Positions 1-7,919 of a stretch of DNA of 30,187 bases are shown one piece after another. A program made the position numbers and the translations under genes. Source of the DNA: CAYOWK01 sp964407665. GTDB lineage: Bacteria; Pseudomonadota; Alphaproteobacteria; Caulobacterales; Hyphomonadaceae. The DNA is taken from the NCBI GenBank assembly GCA_964407665.1, contig CAYOWK010000046.1:1-30187 (forward strand), written 5' to 3'. The first letter of the stretch is position 1; every line of letters begins with the position of its first letter. The notes under the pieces are model-generated. The model did not search any database. It saw nothing but the letters and a program-made list of their open reading frames with translations, and was not told the DNA's origin.

Positions 1-62
1 GGTTCGGTGGCCACCGAAACATCGAATGCCAGCCGCTCGGACGGCGCGGCGACCATCGCTCA

Positions 63-145
63 AGCCGCCCGCGACAGCCGAGCCCCTGATCGGCTCACCC
101 TGAGGAGCCCCGCGAAGCGTGGCGTCTCGAAGGGCGGGCCGTGAA
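63..145. repeat. REP-like hairpin cluster left of repeat copy A
   Basis: Non-coding sequence with short dyads. AGCCGA (76-81) pairs with TCGGCT (90-95). A second, imperfect hairpin is centred near 113 (GCCCCGC, loop GAA, GCGTGGC). The 'ccctgagg...tctcgaaggg' wording resembles the REP/palindromic sequences scattered through alphaproteobacterial intergenic regions. I see no protein-coding character in 1-180, and the frames that cross it are shadows. Confidence 0.5.
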
Positions 146-180
146 GGGACGAGCCCGAGCGGGCGGCCTGAAGCGAGAGT

Positions 181-459
181 CTGAAACACCTGTCCCCGGG
201 ATTGTGATTCAAACCGGGGGTGACCATGGACGGCGGCGTCCATGCGCGTTGAGACGGGATGAGGATGAGGGTCAATAAACCCGCCCCAACCACCGGCTCA
301 AAAACGTCCGACACGGGGCGCGTGGGAACACGCACCGGCCAGCGGCAACGCTGGCACATAGACCAACTAAGGCGCGTTTCCACGCGCCCCGGCCTCCTGT
401 TGTTCAAACGGGCAAAAGAGGCGGCAGACGACAGCATCACGGACGGCTCACGCCGGTCC
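181..459 (+). repeat. Structured interspersed repeat, copy A
   Basis: This ~280-bp element has an inverted counterpart at 15211-15472. Positions 181-310 match the reverse complement of 15343-15472 without a mismatch over 130 bp. After that comes a variable part made of hairpins: an outer stem GGGGCGCGTGG / CCACGCGCCCC enclosing an inner hairpin GCCAGCG-GCAA-CGCTGGC, then a GCCTC/GAGGC stem. The element ends in a conserved 21-bp block (439-459) that is itself an imperfect dyad. The small ORFs that run through it in both directions look like by-products of the conserved DNA. It fills most of the gene-free stretch before the gene ending at 499. Its function is unknown; a mobile or REP-like element or a structured RNA are both possible. 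Confidence 0.85.
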
Positions 460-498
460 TGACGCGAATACATGCGCAAAGCTGTGAGACGTGGGAGC

Positions 499-1668
499 TC
501 AGGCCGCAGGAGCGGCCGACATCGCAGCCGCCGCTGCGCCCGGACGGCGCACCTCTTCCAGCGCGTTCAGCTTGTCGAGCAGATAGTCGAGGTCTGCGCG
601 CGGGATCGCCTGGAACTGGGTGAGGACACGCTCGACCATACGCTGGCGGAAACGGGCCTTGTCGTGCGGTCCGCCGTCCATCTCGGTCTTGTGGAAGACG
701 TCGACGGCCATGCGGAAGGCGGTGAACATGCCCGGCGGCATGCCCGAACGCTCAAAGATCGTCTTCAGGCCCAGCGCGCCGGCGTCATGGATCATCAGCC
801 AGGACTTGGAACGCGGAACGCCGGCAAGCTCGGCCAGCGCATACTCGACGAACGGAACATGCCCCAGGCAGAGCGCCCGCATGATCATCGAAGGCGTCAG
901 GCGGCCGTTCATGTGAAGCTGCTGGACGAATCGCTCCGGATCGCTGGACATGCCGGCCTGCTCGACCAGATCCAGCGTCGCGCGCTCACGGGCGCCGGCC
1001 GCGATCTCGATCGCCAGCTGCGGGGGCAGCTCGTGAGAATTGACCAGCCGGTCGAACAGTTCGCCCGTGACCACAGCCAGCAGCTTTTCAGTAATATGGA
1101 TCGGCAGTTCCTGACGGCCGATGAAGGCGCCCTGCACGCCTGGGTCATCGCCGAAGCGGTTCAGGGCTCCGTTGTACGCCTCATCCGTGAATGACGCGCC
1201 TTCATTGGCGGCGACAGCTTCCACGGCGTCGCGGCATCCATAGAGCGCGATCACTTCTGTGAGAGACTCGCTGACCTGGGCCCGGTTGGCGACGGCGACC
1301 TGCTTTTGCGGCGCGCCCGCCAGAACGATCTCGACAAGATCGGCGTCCGTCAGGACGGGCGAATTCTGCAGAATCGGGATCGCGACGGCCTCGATGTCCC
1401 GTGCGAGCTGCAGGGCGAGGTCATGCGGGAGGTTTGGCGACTGCTTCAGCGTGACGGCCAGCGCACGCCGGACAAGGGACGCGGCGTCGGTCGCCAGCAT
1501 CTGGAGAATCTGGTTGGCGTGGTCCCGATCCCCTTCAGACAGCCGCATTCCGTCGATTCGACGGCAGATCTTGACGGCGGCGCCTGCCCGGTCTTCAGGG
1601 CTATCGCCCCGAACCAACCGTCGGATGTCGTCCTGGGTGAGGCTTGCACGCATTGTTGCGATCGTCAT
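499..1668 (-). CDS. DUF2336 domain-containing protein
   Basis: The protein has about 389 residues and an almost entirely alpha-helical, HEAT-repeat-like composition. It matches the DUF2336 family found mostly in Alphaproteobacteria, and I know of no established biochemical function. The N-terminal third carries the acidic helical pattern of the family, with no signal peptide or membrane segment, so it is probably cytoplasmic. The C-terminus ends in a low-complexity Ala/Pro tail. A TTG start at 1695 would add nine residues. I chose the ATG at 1668 because it is an ATG with a weak GGA-type ribosome-binding sequence upstream; an ATG at 1653 is also possible. It diverges from the CoA-transferase gene, and the shared intergenic space holds a CtrA-like box. 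The family call is fairly secure and the role is unknown. Confidence 0.8.
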   Translation of the reverse strand: MTIATMRASLTQDDIRRLVRGDSPEDRAGAAVKICRRIDGMRLSEGDRDHANQILQMLATDAASLVRRALAVTLKQSPNLPHDLALQLARDIEAVAIPILQNSPVLTDADLVEIVLAGAPQKQVAVANRAQVSESLTEVIALYGCRDAVEAVAANEGASFTDEAYNGALNRFGDDPGVQGAFIGRQELPIHITEKLLAVVTGELFDRLVNSHELPPQLAIEIAAGARERATLDLVEQAGMSSDPERFVQQLHMNGRLTPSMIMRALCLGHVPFVEYALAELAGVPRSKSWLMIHDAGALGLKTIFERSGMPPGMFTAFRMAVDVFHKTEMDGGPHDKARFRQRMVERVLTQFQAIPRADLDYLLDKLNALEEVRRPGAAAAAMSAAPAA

Positions 1669-1725
1669 GGGGTTCCAGCCTGTGGGCTTGAACAATCAGG
1701 CAGGACCGACAATTGCTGTCACCCG

Positions 1726-1740
1726 TTAACAAGAATTTAC
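1726..1740. promoter_or_regulatory. Candidate CtrA box between divergent genes
   Basis: TTAACAAGAATTTAC fits TTAA-N7-TTAC, one base off the alphaproteobacterial CtrA consensus TTAA-N7-TTAA. It lies between the divergent DUF2336 and CoA-transferase genes, 58 bp upstream of the first start on the minus side and 38 bp upstream on the plus side. It could equally be an AT-rich promoter segment that matches by chance. Confidence 0.35.
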
Positions 1741-1777
1741 GCGCATCGAAGACAGCGTAACGATTGGGAGAAAATCC

Positions 1778-2989
1778 ATGCTGCTAAAAGGCGTTCGCGT
1801 CATCGAACACGCCACCTATTTCGCGGCTCCCGGAGCGGGCGGCGTGCTGGCGGACTGGGGCGCCGAGGTCATCAAGATCGAACCGCCGGGCGGCGATCCG
1901 GTCCGTGACAACTTCCCGACCCAGGGTACGCCGCGTGAGGCGCTATCGGAGAACCCGGCCTTCGATGCAGACAATCGCGGCAAGAAATCCATCGTGATCG
2001 ACGCCCGCACGCCCGACGGACAGGAACTGATCAGGCGCCTGGCCGATACGGCAGACGTCTTCCTGACCAACGTCCGGCCCGGCGGTCTGGAGCGCTCCGG
2101 GCTCGGATACGAGGCGATGGCCGCCCGCAACCCGAAACTGGTGTACTGCGCCCTCACCGGCTACGGGCTGGACGGCCCCGATGCAGGCCGCCCCGGCTTC
2201 GACATCGCGTCCTTCTGGTCGAGGTCCGGCATCGCCCGGCTGACCGCGCCCAAGGGCTCGGAGCTGTTCCCGATACGCACCGCCGCCGGCGACCACACGA
2301 CATCCATCGCTGCAGTCGCCGCGATCTGCGCCGCCCTCGTCGAGGCGGGAAAGACCGGCAAGGGCCGTCTCGTCGATGTGTCGCTGCTGCGGACCGGGCT
2401 CTACACAATCTCGACCGACTTCGCGATTCAGCTGTTCTTCGACCGGATCGCGTCCACCCGCCCCCGCAAGGAAGCCTACGCGCCCCTCTCCAACTTCTTC
2501 CGGACGAAGGACGACGCCTGGCTCGTCGTCGTCGCCCGCGCCGGTAACATCGACCTGCCGCGCTTTGCACGCGCGCTCGACTTCCCCCAACTCGTCGAAG
2601 ATGAAAGGTTTGCGTCCGGCCGGGGCCGCCGCGACCACGCGCCGGAGCTGATCGAACTGCTCGATGAGGCCTTCGCGCGCTTCACGAAATCGGAGATCGC
2701 GCCCCGGCTCGATGCGGAAGAAATCGCGTGGGCTCCCGCCCAGACCCTTGGCGAAGTGGCGGCCGATCCCCAGGTCATGGCGGCGGGCGCCATCGTGCAG
2801 ACGCCGTCGCGGACATCGCCCGGCCAGTCCTTCCCGTCACCCGGCGGCCCGGCCCGTTTCCCCGGTCTGGACGACGGCCCCAAGGGCCCCGCCCCCGGCC
2901 TCGGCGAACACTCCCGCCTCGTCCTCGAACAGGCCGGCTACTCGCCCGCCGAGATCGAGGCGCTCTTTGCCGCTGGTGCGGTGAAGTAG
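1778..2989 (+). CDS. CaiB/BaiF (class III) CoA-transferase
   Basis: This 403-residue protein has the usual length for family III CoA-transferases, which move CoA between organic acids through an aspartyl-CoA thioester. The N-terminus shows the family pattern (GVRVIEHATYFAAPGAG, then LADWGAEVIKIEPPGGDPVR), followed by a DNRGKKSI segment near residues 65-72. The GRPGFDIASFW motif places the likely catalytic Asp at residue 142. The start ATG follows a good GGGAGA ribosome-binding site. The gene converges with an acyl-CoA dehydrogenase gene and shares a terminator with it. That suggests, without proving, work in the same catabolism of acyl-CoA intermediates. The substrate cannot be read from the sequence; carnitine, formyl/oxalate, succinate or methyl-branched acyl donors are all within the family. 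Confidence 0.88.
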   Translation: MLLKGVRVIEHATYFAAPGAGGVLADWGAEVIKIEPPGGDPVRDNFPTQGTPREALSENPAFDADNRGKKSIVIDARTPDGQELIRRLADTADVFLTNVRPGGLERSGLGYEAMAARNPKLVYCALTGYGLDGPDAGRPGFDIASFWSRSGIARLTAPKGSELFPIRTAAGDHTTSIAAVAAICAALVEAGKTGKGRLVDVSLLRTGLYTISTDFAIQLFFDRIASTRPRKEAYAPLSNFFRTKDDAWLVVVARAGNIDLPRFARALDFPQLVEDERFASGRGRRDHAPELIELLDEAFARFTKSEIAPRLDAEEIAWAPAQTLGEVAADPQVMAAGAIVQTPSRTSPGQSFPSPGGPARFPGLDDGPKGPAPGLGEHSRLVLEQAGYSPAEIEALFAAGAVK

Positions 2990-3000
2990 CCAGAAACGAG

Positions 3001-3032
3001 AAAGGCCGGCGGAACCTGTCCGCCGGCCTTTT
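3001..3032. terminator. Bidirectional intrinsic terminator
   Basis: A 13-bp perfect stem (AAAGGCCGGCGGA / TCCGCCGGCCTTT) closes a 5-base loop and is flanked by an A-run on one side and a T-run on the other. It can therefore terminate both the CoA-transferase transcript from the left and the acyl-CoA dehydrogenase transcript from the right. Confidence 0.92.
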
Positions 3033-3054
3033 GATTTGGTTCGGCAGCCTCGGA

Positions 3055-4251
3055 TCAGAGGCCGAGAACGGCCTTCGAGATGATGTTGCGCTGGATCTCG
3101 TTGGAACCGCCATAGATCGAGGTCTTGCGCATGTTGGCGTAGGCCGGCGCGGTCATGTGCGCGTAGTCCGGCCCGATCGGATAGGCGTTGTCGCCATCCT
3201 TCGGGAAGCCGCGGAAGTAGGGTGCGCCGTAGACGCCAACGGCCTCGAGCGCGAGCTCGGTGATCCGCTGCTGCACTTCGGTGCCCTTGACCTTCAGGAG
3301 CGAGCTTTCCGGTCCCGGCGGCTTGCCCTGCGCTTCGGCTGCCAGCGTGCGAAGCTCAGTGAACTCCAGCGCCGTCAGGTCGACTTCCAGTTCCGCCAGC
3401 TTGCGGGCGAAGTCGGCGTTCTGGATGAGCGGCTCGCCCATGTCCTGTTCCGCCGCGGCGATTTCCTTGATGCGCTTGATGCCCATCTTGGAGCGAGCGA
3501 CGCCGGCGATACCCGAGCGCTCGTGGATCAGGAGGTACTTGGCGTACGTCCAGCCCTTGTTCTCTTCGCCAACCAGGTTTTCCGCCGGCACGCGAACATC
3601 GGTAAACCAGGTCTCGTTGACCTCGTGACCGCCGTCCATCGTGATGATCGGCTTCACTTCGACGCCCGGGGTCTTCATGTCCACGAGGAAGAAGGAGATG
3701 CCTTCCTGCGGCTTCTTGGCCGTGCCGTCCGTGCGGGCAAGCACGAAGATCCAGTCGGCGAGGTGGCCGAGCGTGGTCCAGGTTTTCTGGCCGTTGATCA
3801 CATAGTGGTCGCCGTCGCGGACAGCCTTGGTCTTCAGCGAGGCGAGATCAGATCCGGCGCCCGGCTCGGAATAACCCTGGCACCAGAAGTCGTCGCCGTT
3901 GAGCATACGGGACAGATAGAAGTCCTTCTGGTGGTCGTTCCCGAAGGCGAGCAGGACGGAGGACAGCATTACCGGTCCGAATGGAGGGATCGGAATGGTG
4001 TCGGCCCGGGCAAGCTCTTCCTTGAAGATGTATTTCTGGACCGAGGTCCAGTTCGTGCCGCCGTATTTCACCGGCCAGTGCGGCGCGCCCCAGCCGCGCT
4101 TCGTGAGGATTTTCTGCCAGAGCAGGAAGTCCTCGCGGGTATACTCGTCGCGGCTGACACGCTCCCGGAGCTCGTTGGGGTAGTTTTCCTCGATGAAGGC
4201 GCGGACTTCTTCACGGAAGGCGTTGTCTTCGGGTTTGAACTCAAGATCCAT
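3055..4251 (-). CDS. Acyl-CoA dehydrogenase
   Basis: This 398-residue flavoenzyme would introduce an alpha-beta double bond into an acyl-CoA and pass electrons to ETF. The FAD/substrate signature YSEPGAGSDLASLKTKA is at about residues 127-143. The C-terminal signature IYGGSNEIQRNII (379-391) has Gly where medium- and short-chain enzymes carry the catalytic Glu of YEG. Instead Glu244 in LIHERSGIA aligns with the alternative base position used by isovaleryl-CoA and long-chain dehydrogenases. The length is normal and there is no signal peptide. The ATG at 4251 is the clear start, and a 13-bp palindrome upstream (4309-4321) could be its operator. The exact substrate is unknown; branched-chain or long/medium-chain acyl-CoA are plausible, given the valine-catabolic genes 10 kb away. 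Confidence 0.92.
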   Translation of the reverse strand: MDLEFKPEDNAFREEVRAFIEENYPNELRERVSRDEYTREDFLLWQKILTKRGWGAPHWPVKYGGTNWTSVQKYIFKEELARADTIPIPPFGPVMLSSVLLAFGNDHQKDFYLSRMLNGDDFWCQGYSEPGAGSDLASLKTKAVRDGDHYVINGQKTWTTLGHLADWIFVLARTDGTAKKPQEGISFFLVDMKTPGVEVKPIITMDGGHEVNETWFTDVRVPAENLVGEENKGWTYAKYLLIHERSGIAGVARSKMGIKRIKEIAAAEQDMGEPLIQNADFARKLAELEVDLTALEFTELRTLAAEAQGKPPGPESSLLKVKGTEVQQRITELALEAVGVYGAPYFRGFPKDGDNAYPIGPDYAHMTAPAYANMRKTSIYGGSNEIQRNIISKAVLGL

Positions 4252-4308
4252 GCGTGTGACTCCCGGAATCGCTGGCCCTGTCTCTACGCAAGCCGGGCCT
4301 GTCAGGAT

Positions 4309-4321
4309 TAGACAATGTCTA
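4309..4321. promoter_or_regulatory. Candidate palindromic operator upstream of acyl-CoA dehydrogenase
   Basis: TAGACA-A-TGTCTA is a perfect 13-bp odd palindrome, 58 bp upstream of the acyl-CoA dehydrogenase ATG and about 100 bp from the divergent DUF1289 gene. The size and form suit a TetR- or GntR-type repressor dimer, and such regulators often control acyl-CoA dehydrogenase genes. No regulator gene is visible next to it. Confidence 0.5.
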
Positions 4322-4423
4322 GCGACATGGCCTCTTTTCCCCGGCAGAGGTCAAGGGGAATATGACGGTATGGGAAGGCGCCGTAGTGTCACGCCCGGCT
4401 AGCGCAGGATTGGACGAGATAAC

Positions 4424-4618
4424 GTGGTCGAACCCATCAGGACGCCCTGCATCAAGGTGTGCTTCGTGGACGGAGAAACCGGACTTTGCCTGGGGTGCGG
4501 CCGCAAGCTGGGCGAGATCGCTCAATGGGCCCGGTTGACGCCAGAGGGCCGGGACACCGTCATGACCCTGCTGCCCGAGCGGATGGCCAATCTCAGGGCG
4601 CAGGGGAAGCTGGGCTGA
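4424..4618 (+). CDS. DUF1289 domain-containing protein
   Basis: This 64-residue protein has four cysteines in a CX3C-X8-CX2C arrangement (Cys9, 13, 22, 25), followed by a tryptophan-bearing helix (IAQWARLTPEGRD). This is the layout of the short DUF1289 (YdhL-like) proteins, which probably bind a metal or Fe-S cluster; their job is not established. The start is GTG, preceded by a GGACGAG-like ribosome-binding site. The last 26 bases overlap the 3' end of the convergent acyltransferase gene. The compact length is typical of the family. Confidence 0.85.
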   Translation: MVEPIRTPCIKVCFVDGETGLCLGCGRKLGEIAQWARLTPEGRDTVMTLLPERMANLRAQGKLG

Positions 4619-5792
4619 CGGCGGCGGGCGTACCTGCGCGACGGGCGCCCGTCTGGGTCAGGCGCCCCCCGCTGAGAATGCCGGCAAGCGGCGGACTGAC
4701 GACCAGCAGCGCCTTGCCGATCAGGATGGCCGCCCCCAGCGCCAGCGCAGGCTGCAGCAGGAAGAACACCGGATAGAGCGGGTCTCCAAGCCGGCCCACG
4801 ACCTTGCCAATCAGGGGCGCGGCGACCCACATGAAGATCAGGTGAGTGCAGAACAGGAGGAAGCCGTACGTCTCCAGCTTCCGGAGCGGCGCCCCCGCCC
4901 GCCCGCCAGCAAGACCCCACGCACACCGCCACATCAAAACCGCCGACGCCAATCGGAAGGCGACATCAAAGGCAGCAACGATTCTTGGGTGCTCCCAGGC
5001 GAACGGCTCGCCGATCACCGCCAGTGCGATCTTGGGGGCGAGCAGAAGCACGAACGGCGCAGCCAGCATCCACATGGGCGCGGCCGCGATACGTTCGGCC
5101 GAACCGAAGCGGCGCAGGGCAATGCCCGCCACGAAGAAGATCAGGATCGGTGGGCGCTGCAAAAGCGGGAACTGGAAGGTCGATACGGTCCACAGGATGG
5201 CGACTGCGGCAACAGCCCCAAGCGCGATCGGCGGCAGACGAACAAGCAACGGCGCGAAGAGCATGCAGACGAACAGGTCGCGCAGGAACGGCATCTGCAC
5301 GTTGATGTTGCTCGGCGAGAGAAGCGGTACGAGTTCGTTCAGCGTCCAGGCGAAGCTGGTCGGAAGCGGGCCAGCGACGCCAAGCATCATGACGCCAGCG
5401 GCAACAGCGACGATGGCGATGGCGTTCCAGAGGATCATCGGAGCCAGAATGGCCTTGGCCTTTCCGCCGATGAACGGGCCGTAAGACTTCGAAGCGGCGG
5501 TCGATACGACGAGCCAGCCGGAAATGATGCTGAGGAGCGGAACGGCGCTGCGGCCGAATATCTCGTTAACAAGGATCCGGAAGATCCCCTGGGCGCTGTC
5601 GTTCGCGGCGAACAGTTTTTCCCAGTTCAGCCCCGTCCAGCCATGGACATAGACGACGCCCAGAATCCCGATCAGGCGCGCCACGGCGATCGCCGTGGAC
5701 GTGCGCGACTGGACACGGGCCGGTTCAACAGGTTTTGACTGCGAAGCGGCGACAGAGGAAGCAAGAGCGGTCAACGGCGGCGCTTTACCCAA
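4593..5792 (-). CDS. Acyltransferase 3 family integral membrane protein
   Basis: A protein of about 399 residues with roughly ten hydrophobic membrane-spanning segments and the N-terminal acyltransferase-3 (OafA/NolL-type) pattern, including a conserved His near residue 50 (VVYVHGW) at the end of the first helix. Such enzymes transfer acetyl, succinyl or other acyl groups to extracytoplasmic sugars or lipids. The predicted product starts with about 35 polar residues. The start is uncertain: TTG at 5792 is the most upstream possibility, no ATG lies before the first membrane segment, and neither candidate has a clear ribosome-binding site. The gene is convergent with, and overlaps, the DUF1289 gene, and it diverges from ilvD. 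No glycan gene cluster is nearby, so the acceptor cannot be guessed. Confidence 0.82.
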   Translation of the reverse strand: MGKAPPLTALASSVAASQSKPVEPARVQSRTSTAIAVARLIGILGVVYVHGWTGLNWEKLFAANDSAQGIFRILVNEIFGRSAVPLLSIISGWLVVSTAASKSYGPFIGGKAKAILAPMILWNAIAIVAVAAGVMMLGVAGPLPTSFAWTLNELVPLLSPSNINVQMPFLRDLFVCMLFAPLLVRLPPIALGAVAAVAILWTVSTFQFPLLQRPPILIFFVAGIALRRFGSAERIAAAPMWMLAAPFVLLLAPKIALAVIGEPFAWEHPRIVAAFDVAFRLASAVLMWRCAWGLAGGRAGAPLRKLETYGFLLFCTHLIFMWVAAPLIGKVVGRLGDPLYPVFFLLQPALALGAAILIGKALLVVSPPLAGILSGGRLTQTGARRAGTPAAVSPASPAP

Positions 5793-6002
5793 GGGAGGGT
5801 GGATCGACGCCAGTCTGCAGCGCCATGTCCGTGTAAAATCAGGCTTCTTCTGCCAGTTTGGGAGTTAAATCGCCGTAAGTTGTATGGGAAAGGCCGCGCA
5901 TGGTGTCGCACCTGACCCCATATGACCTTTCGTCAGGCGCATTGCGCTGCCGGGCATATTTTTCTACGGCGATAGTCCCGAACGTCCCGGATTGGATCGA
6001 CC

Positions 6003-7850
6003 ATGCCCGTCTACCGCTCCCGCACCTCCACCCACGGCCGCAACATGGCGGGCGCTCGCGGTCTCTGGCGCGCCACCGGCATGAAGGACGGCGACTTCGG
6101 CAAGCCGATCATTGCAGTGGTAAACTCGTTCACCCAGTTCGTGCCGGGACACGTCCACCTGAAGGACCTCGGCCAGCTGGTTGCCCGCGAAATCGAACGG
6201 GCGGGCGGCGTCGCCAAGGAATTCAACACCCTCGCGGTCGATGACGGTATCGCGATGGGCCACGCCGGCATGCTCTACAGCCTGCCCTCCCGCGAGCTGA
6301 TCGCCGACAGCGTCGAGTACATGTGCAATGCCCACACCGCCGACGCGATGGTTTGCATCTCCAACTGCGACAAGATCACCCCGGGCATGCTGATGGCCGC
6401 CCTGCGGCTGAACATTCCCGCCGTGTTCGTCTCCGGCGGCCCGATGGAGGCCGGCAAGGTCATCCTCAAGGGCAAGGAAGTCGCCCTCGATCTCGTGGAC
6501 GCCATGGTCGCCGCCGCCGACGAGAGTGTCAGCGACGAGGACGTGAAAACCATTGAGCGGTCCGCCTGCCCGACCTGCGGGTCGTGCTCGGGCATGTTCA
6601 CGGCCAACTCGATGAACTGTTTGACAGAGGCCTTGGGCCTTTCCCTGCCTGGCAACGGATCCACGCTGGCGACCCATTCGGATCGTGAGCGGCTATTCCT
6701 CGAGGCCGGCCACCTGATCGTGGACATCGCGAAACGCTATTACGAGCAGGACGACGCCAGCGTGCTGCCGCGCTCGGTCGCGAGCTTCAAGGCGTTCGAG
6801 AACGCCATGAGCCTCGACATCGCCATGGGCGGTTCGACCAACACTGTGCTCCACCTTCTGGCGGCGGCGCATGAGGCCGAGATCGACTTCACGATGGCCG
6901 ACATCGACCGCCTGTCACGCCGGGTGCCGTGCCTCTCCAAGGTCGCGCCCGCCAAGGCAGACGTTCACATGGAGGATGTCCACCGCGCAGGCGGCATCAT
7001 GGCCATCCTCGGCCAGCTGGACCGGGCCGGCCTGCTGCACAGCGACCTCCCCACCGTCCACTCCCCCACCCTGGGCCAGGCCCTCGACCGCTGGGACATT
7101 AGCCGCACAGAAAGCGAGGCTGTGCGCGAGTTCTATCGCGCGGCTCCCGGCGGTGTGCCGACACAGACAGCATTCAGCCAGTCCCGCCGCTGGGACGATC
7201 TGGACCTCGACCGCGAGCACGGCGTGATCCGCAGCGCAGAACACGCATTCTCGAAGGATGGCGGGCTTGCTGTTCTATCGGGCAACCTCGCGCTCGACGG
7301 CTGCATCGTGAAGACGGCCGGTGTCGACGAGAGCATTCTGAAGTTCTCGGGTCCGGCACGCGTCTATGAGAGCCAGGACGCCGCAGTCGCGGGTATCCTC
7401 ACGAGCATGGTCAAGGCGGGCGAAGTTGTCGTGATCCGCTATGAGGGCCCTAAGGGCGGCCCGGGCATGCAGGAAATGCTGTACCCGACCAGCTATCTGA
7501 AATCGCGTGGCCTCGGCAAAGCCTGCGCGCTGATCACCGATGGGCGTTTCTCCGGTGGTACGTCTGGCCTCTCCATCGGCCACGTCTCCCCCGAGGCGGC
7601 TGAGGGCGGACTGATCGCCCTGGTAGAGACCGGCGACGTGATCGACATCGACATTCCGAACCGGACGATCAGCCTCCGGGTCTCCGAAGATATTCTGGCG
7701 CAGCGTCAGGCAGCCATGTCGGCAAAGGGCGACAAGGCCTGGAAGCCCGCCAGCCGCGAACGATATGTGTCCAGCGCCCTGAAAGCCTACGCCGCCTTCA
7801 CCACCAGCGCCGCACGCGGCGCCGTGCGCGACGTCGACCAGAAGCGGTAA
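6003..7850 (+). CDS. ilvD: Dihydroxy-acid dehydratase
   Basis: IlvD dehydrates 2,3-dihydroxyisovalerate and 2,3-dihydroxy-3-methylvalerate to the 2-oxo acids that precede valine, leucine and isoleucine. The 615-residue length matches the E. coli-type enzyme. Visible markers are the metal-binding DDGIAMGH (Asp80/81), the Fe-S ligand Cys122 with Lys124 in NCDKITPGM, Cys195 in CGSCSGMFTAN, and a glycine-rich GRFSGGTSGLSIGH near the C-terminus. These residue numbers agree with those known for the E. coli enzyme. The ATG start is supported by a short GGAT sequence upstream. The gene stands alone and diverges from the acyltransferase gene. It builds branched-chain amino acids, whereas the genes at 13.9-16.8 kb degrade valine. 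Confidence 0.98.
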   Translation: MPVYRSRTSTHGRNMAGARGLWRATGMKDGDFGKPIIAVVNSFTQFVPGHVHLKDLGQLVAREIERAGGVAKEFNTLAVDDGIAMGHAGMLYSLPSRELIADSVEYMCNAHTADAMVCISNCDKITPGMLMAALRLNIPAVFVSGGPMEAGKVILKGKEVALDLVDAMVAAADESVSDEDVKTIERSACPTCGSCSGMFTANSMNCLTEALGLSLPGNGSTLATHSDRERLFLEAGHLIVDIAKRYYEQDDASVLPRSVASFKAFENAMSLDIAMGGSTNTVLHLLAAAHEAEIDFTMADIDRLSRRVPCLSKVAPAKADVHMEDVHRAGGIMAILGQLDRAGLLHSDLPTVHSPTLGQALDRWDISRTESEAVREFYRAAPGGVPTQTAFSQSRRWDDLDLDREHGVIRSAEHAFSKDGGLAVLSGNLALDGCIVKTAGVDESILKFSGPARVYESQDAAVAGILTSMVKAGEVVVIRYEGPKGGPGMQEMLYPTSYLKSRGLGKACALITDGRFSGGTSGLSIGHVSPEAAEGGLIALVETGDVIDIDIPNRTISLRVSEDILAQRQAAMSAKGDKAWKPASRERYVSSALKAYAAFTTSAARGAVRDVDQKR

Positions 7851-7887
7851 CCGTGCCGCTGGTTGCCGACAGCCCCGCTTTCATGCA

Positions 7888-7917
7888 GCGTCGCTCCTTG
7901 TAGCAAGGGAGAGACGC
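7888..7917 (+). promoter_or_regulatory. Hairpin covering the ribosome-binding site of the lipoprotein gene
   Basis: GCGTC (7888-7892) pairs with GACGC (7913-7917). Inside it CTCCTTG (7894-7900) pairs with CAAG-GGAG (7904-7911) around a TAG loop with one bulged base. The Shine-Dalgarno sequence AAGGGAGAG therefore lies in the 3' arm, three bases before the ATG at 7920. Translational control or temperature sensitivity is an inference; the pairing itself is directly visible. Confidence 0.5.
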
Positions 7918-7919
7918 GC

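Noticed and set aside
60..479. Small ORFs in repeat copies A and B with near-identical peptides (also 259-462, 15194-15394, 15306-15560)
   Set aside because: The peptides are shared only because the DNA repeat is identical, in two different frames and both strands. Outside the repeat the reading frames diverge completely. I consider them non-coding.
2728..4311. A 527-codon plus-strand open frame
   Set aside because: It runs antisense across the acyl-CoA dehydrogenase and over the terminator, with no domain signature.
7863..7919. Longer N-terminus for the lipoprotein
   Set aside because: The extra residues precede a perfect signal peptide and overlap the ribosome-binding hairpin. The ATG at 7920 has the strong Shine-Dalgarno sequence.
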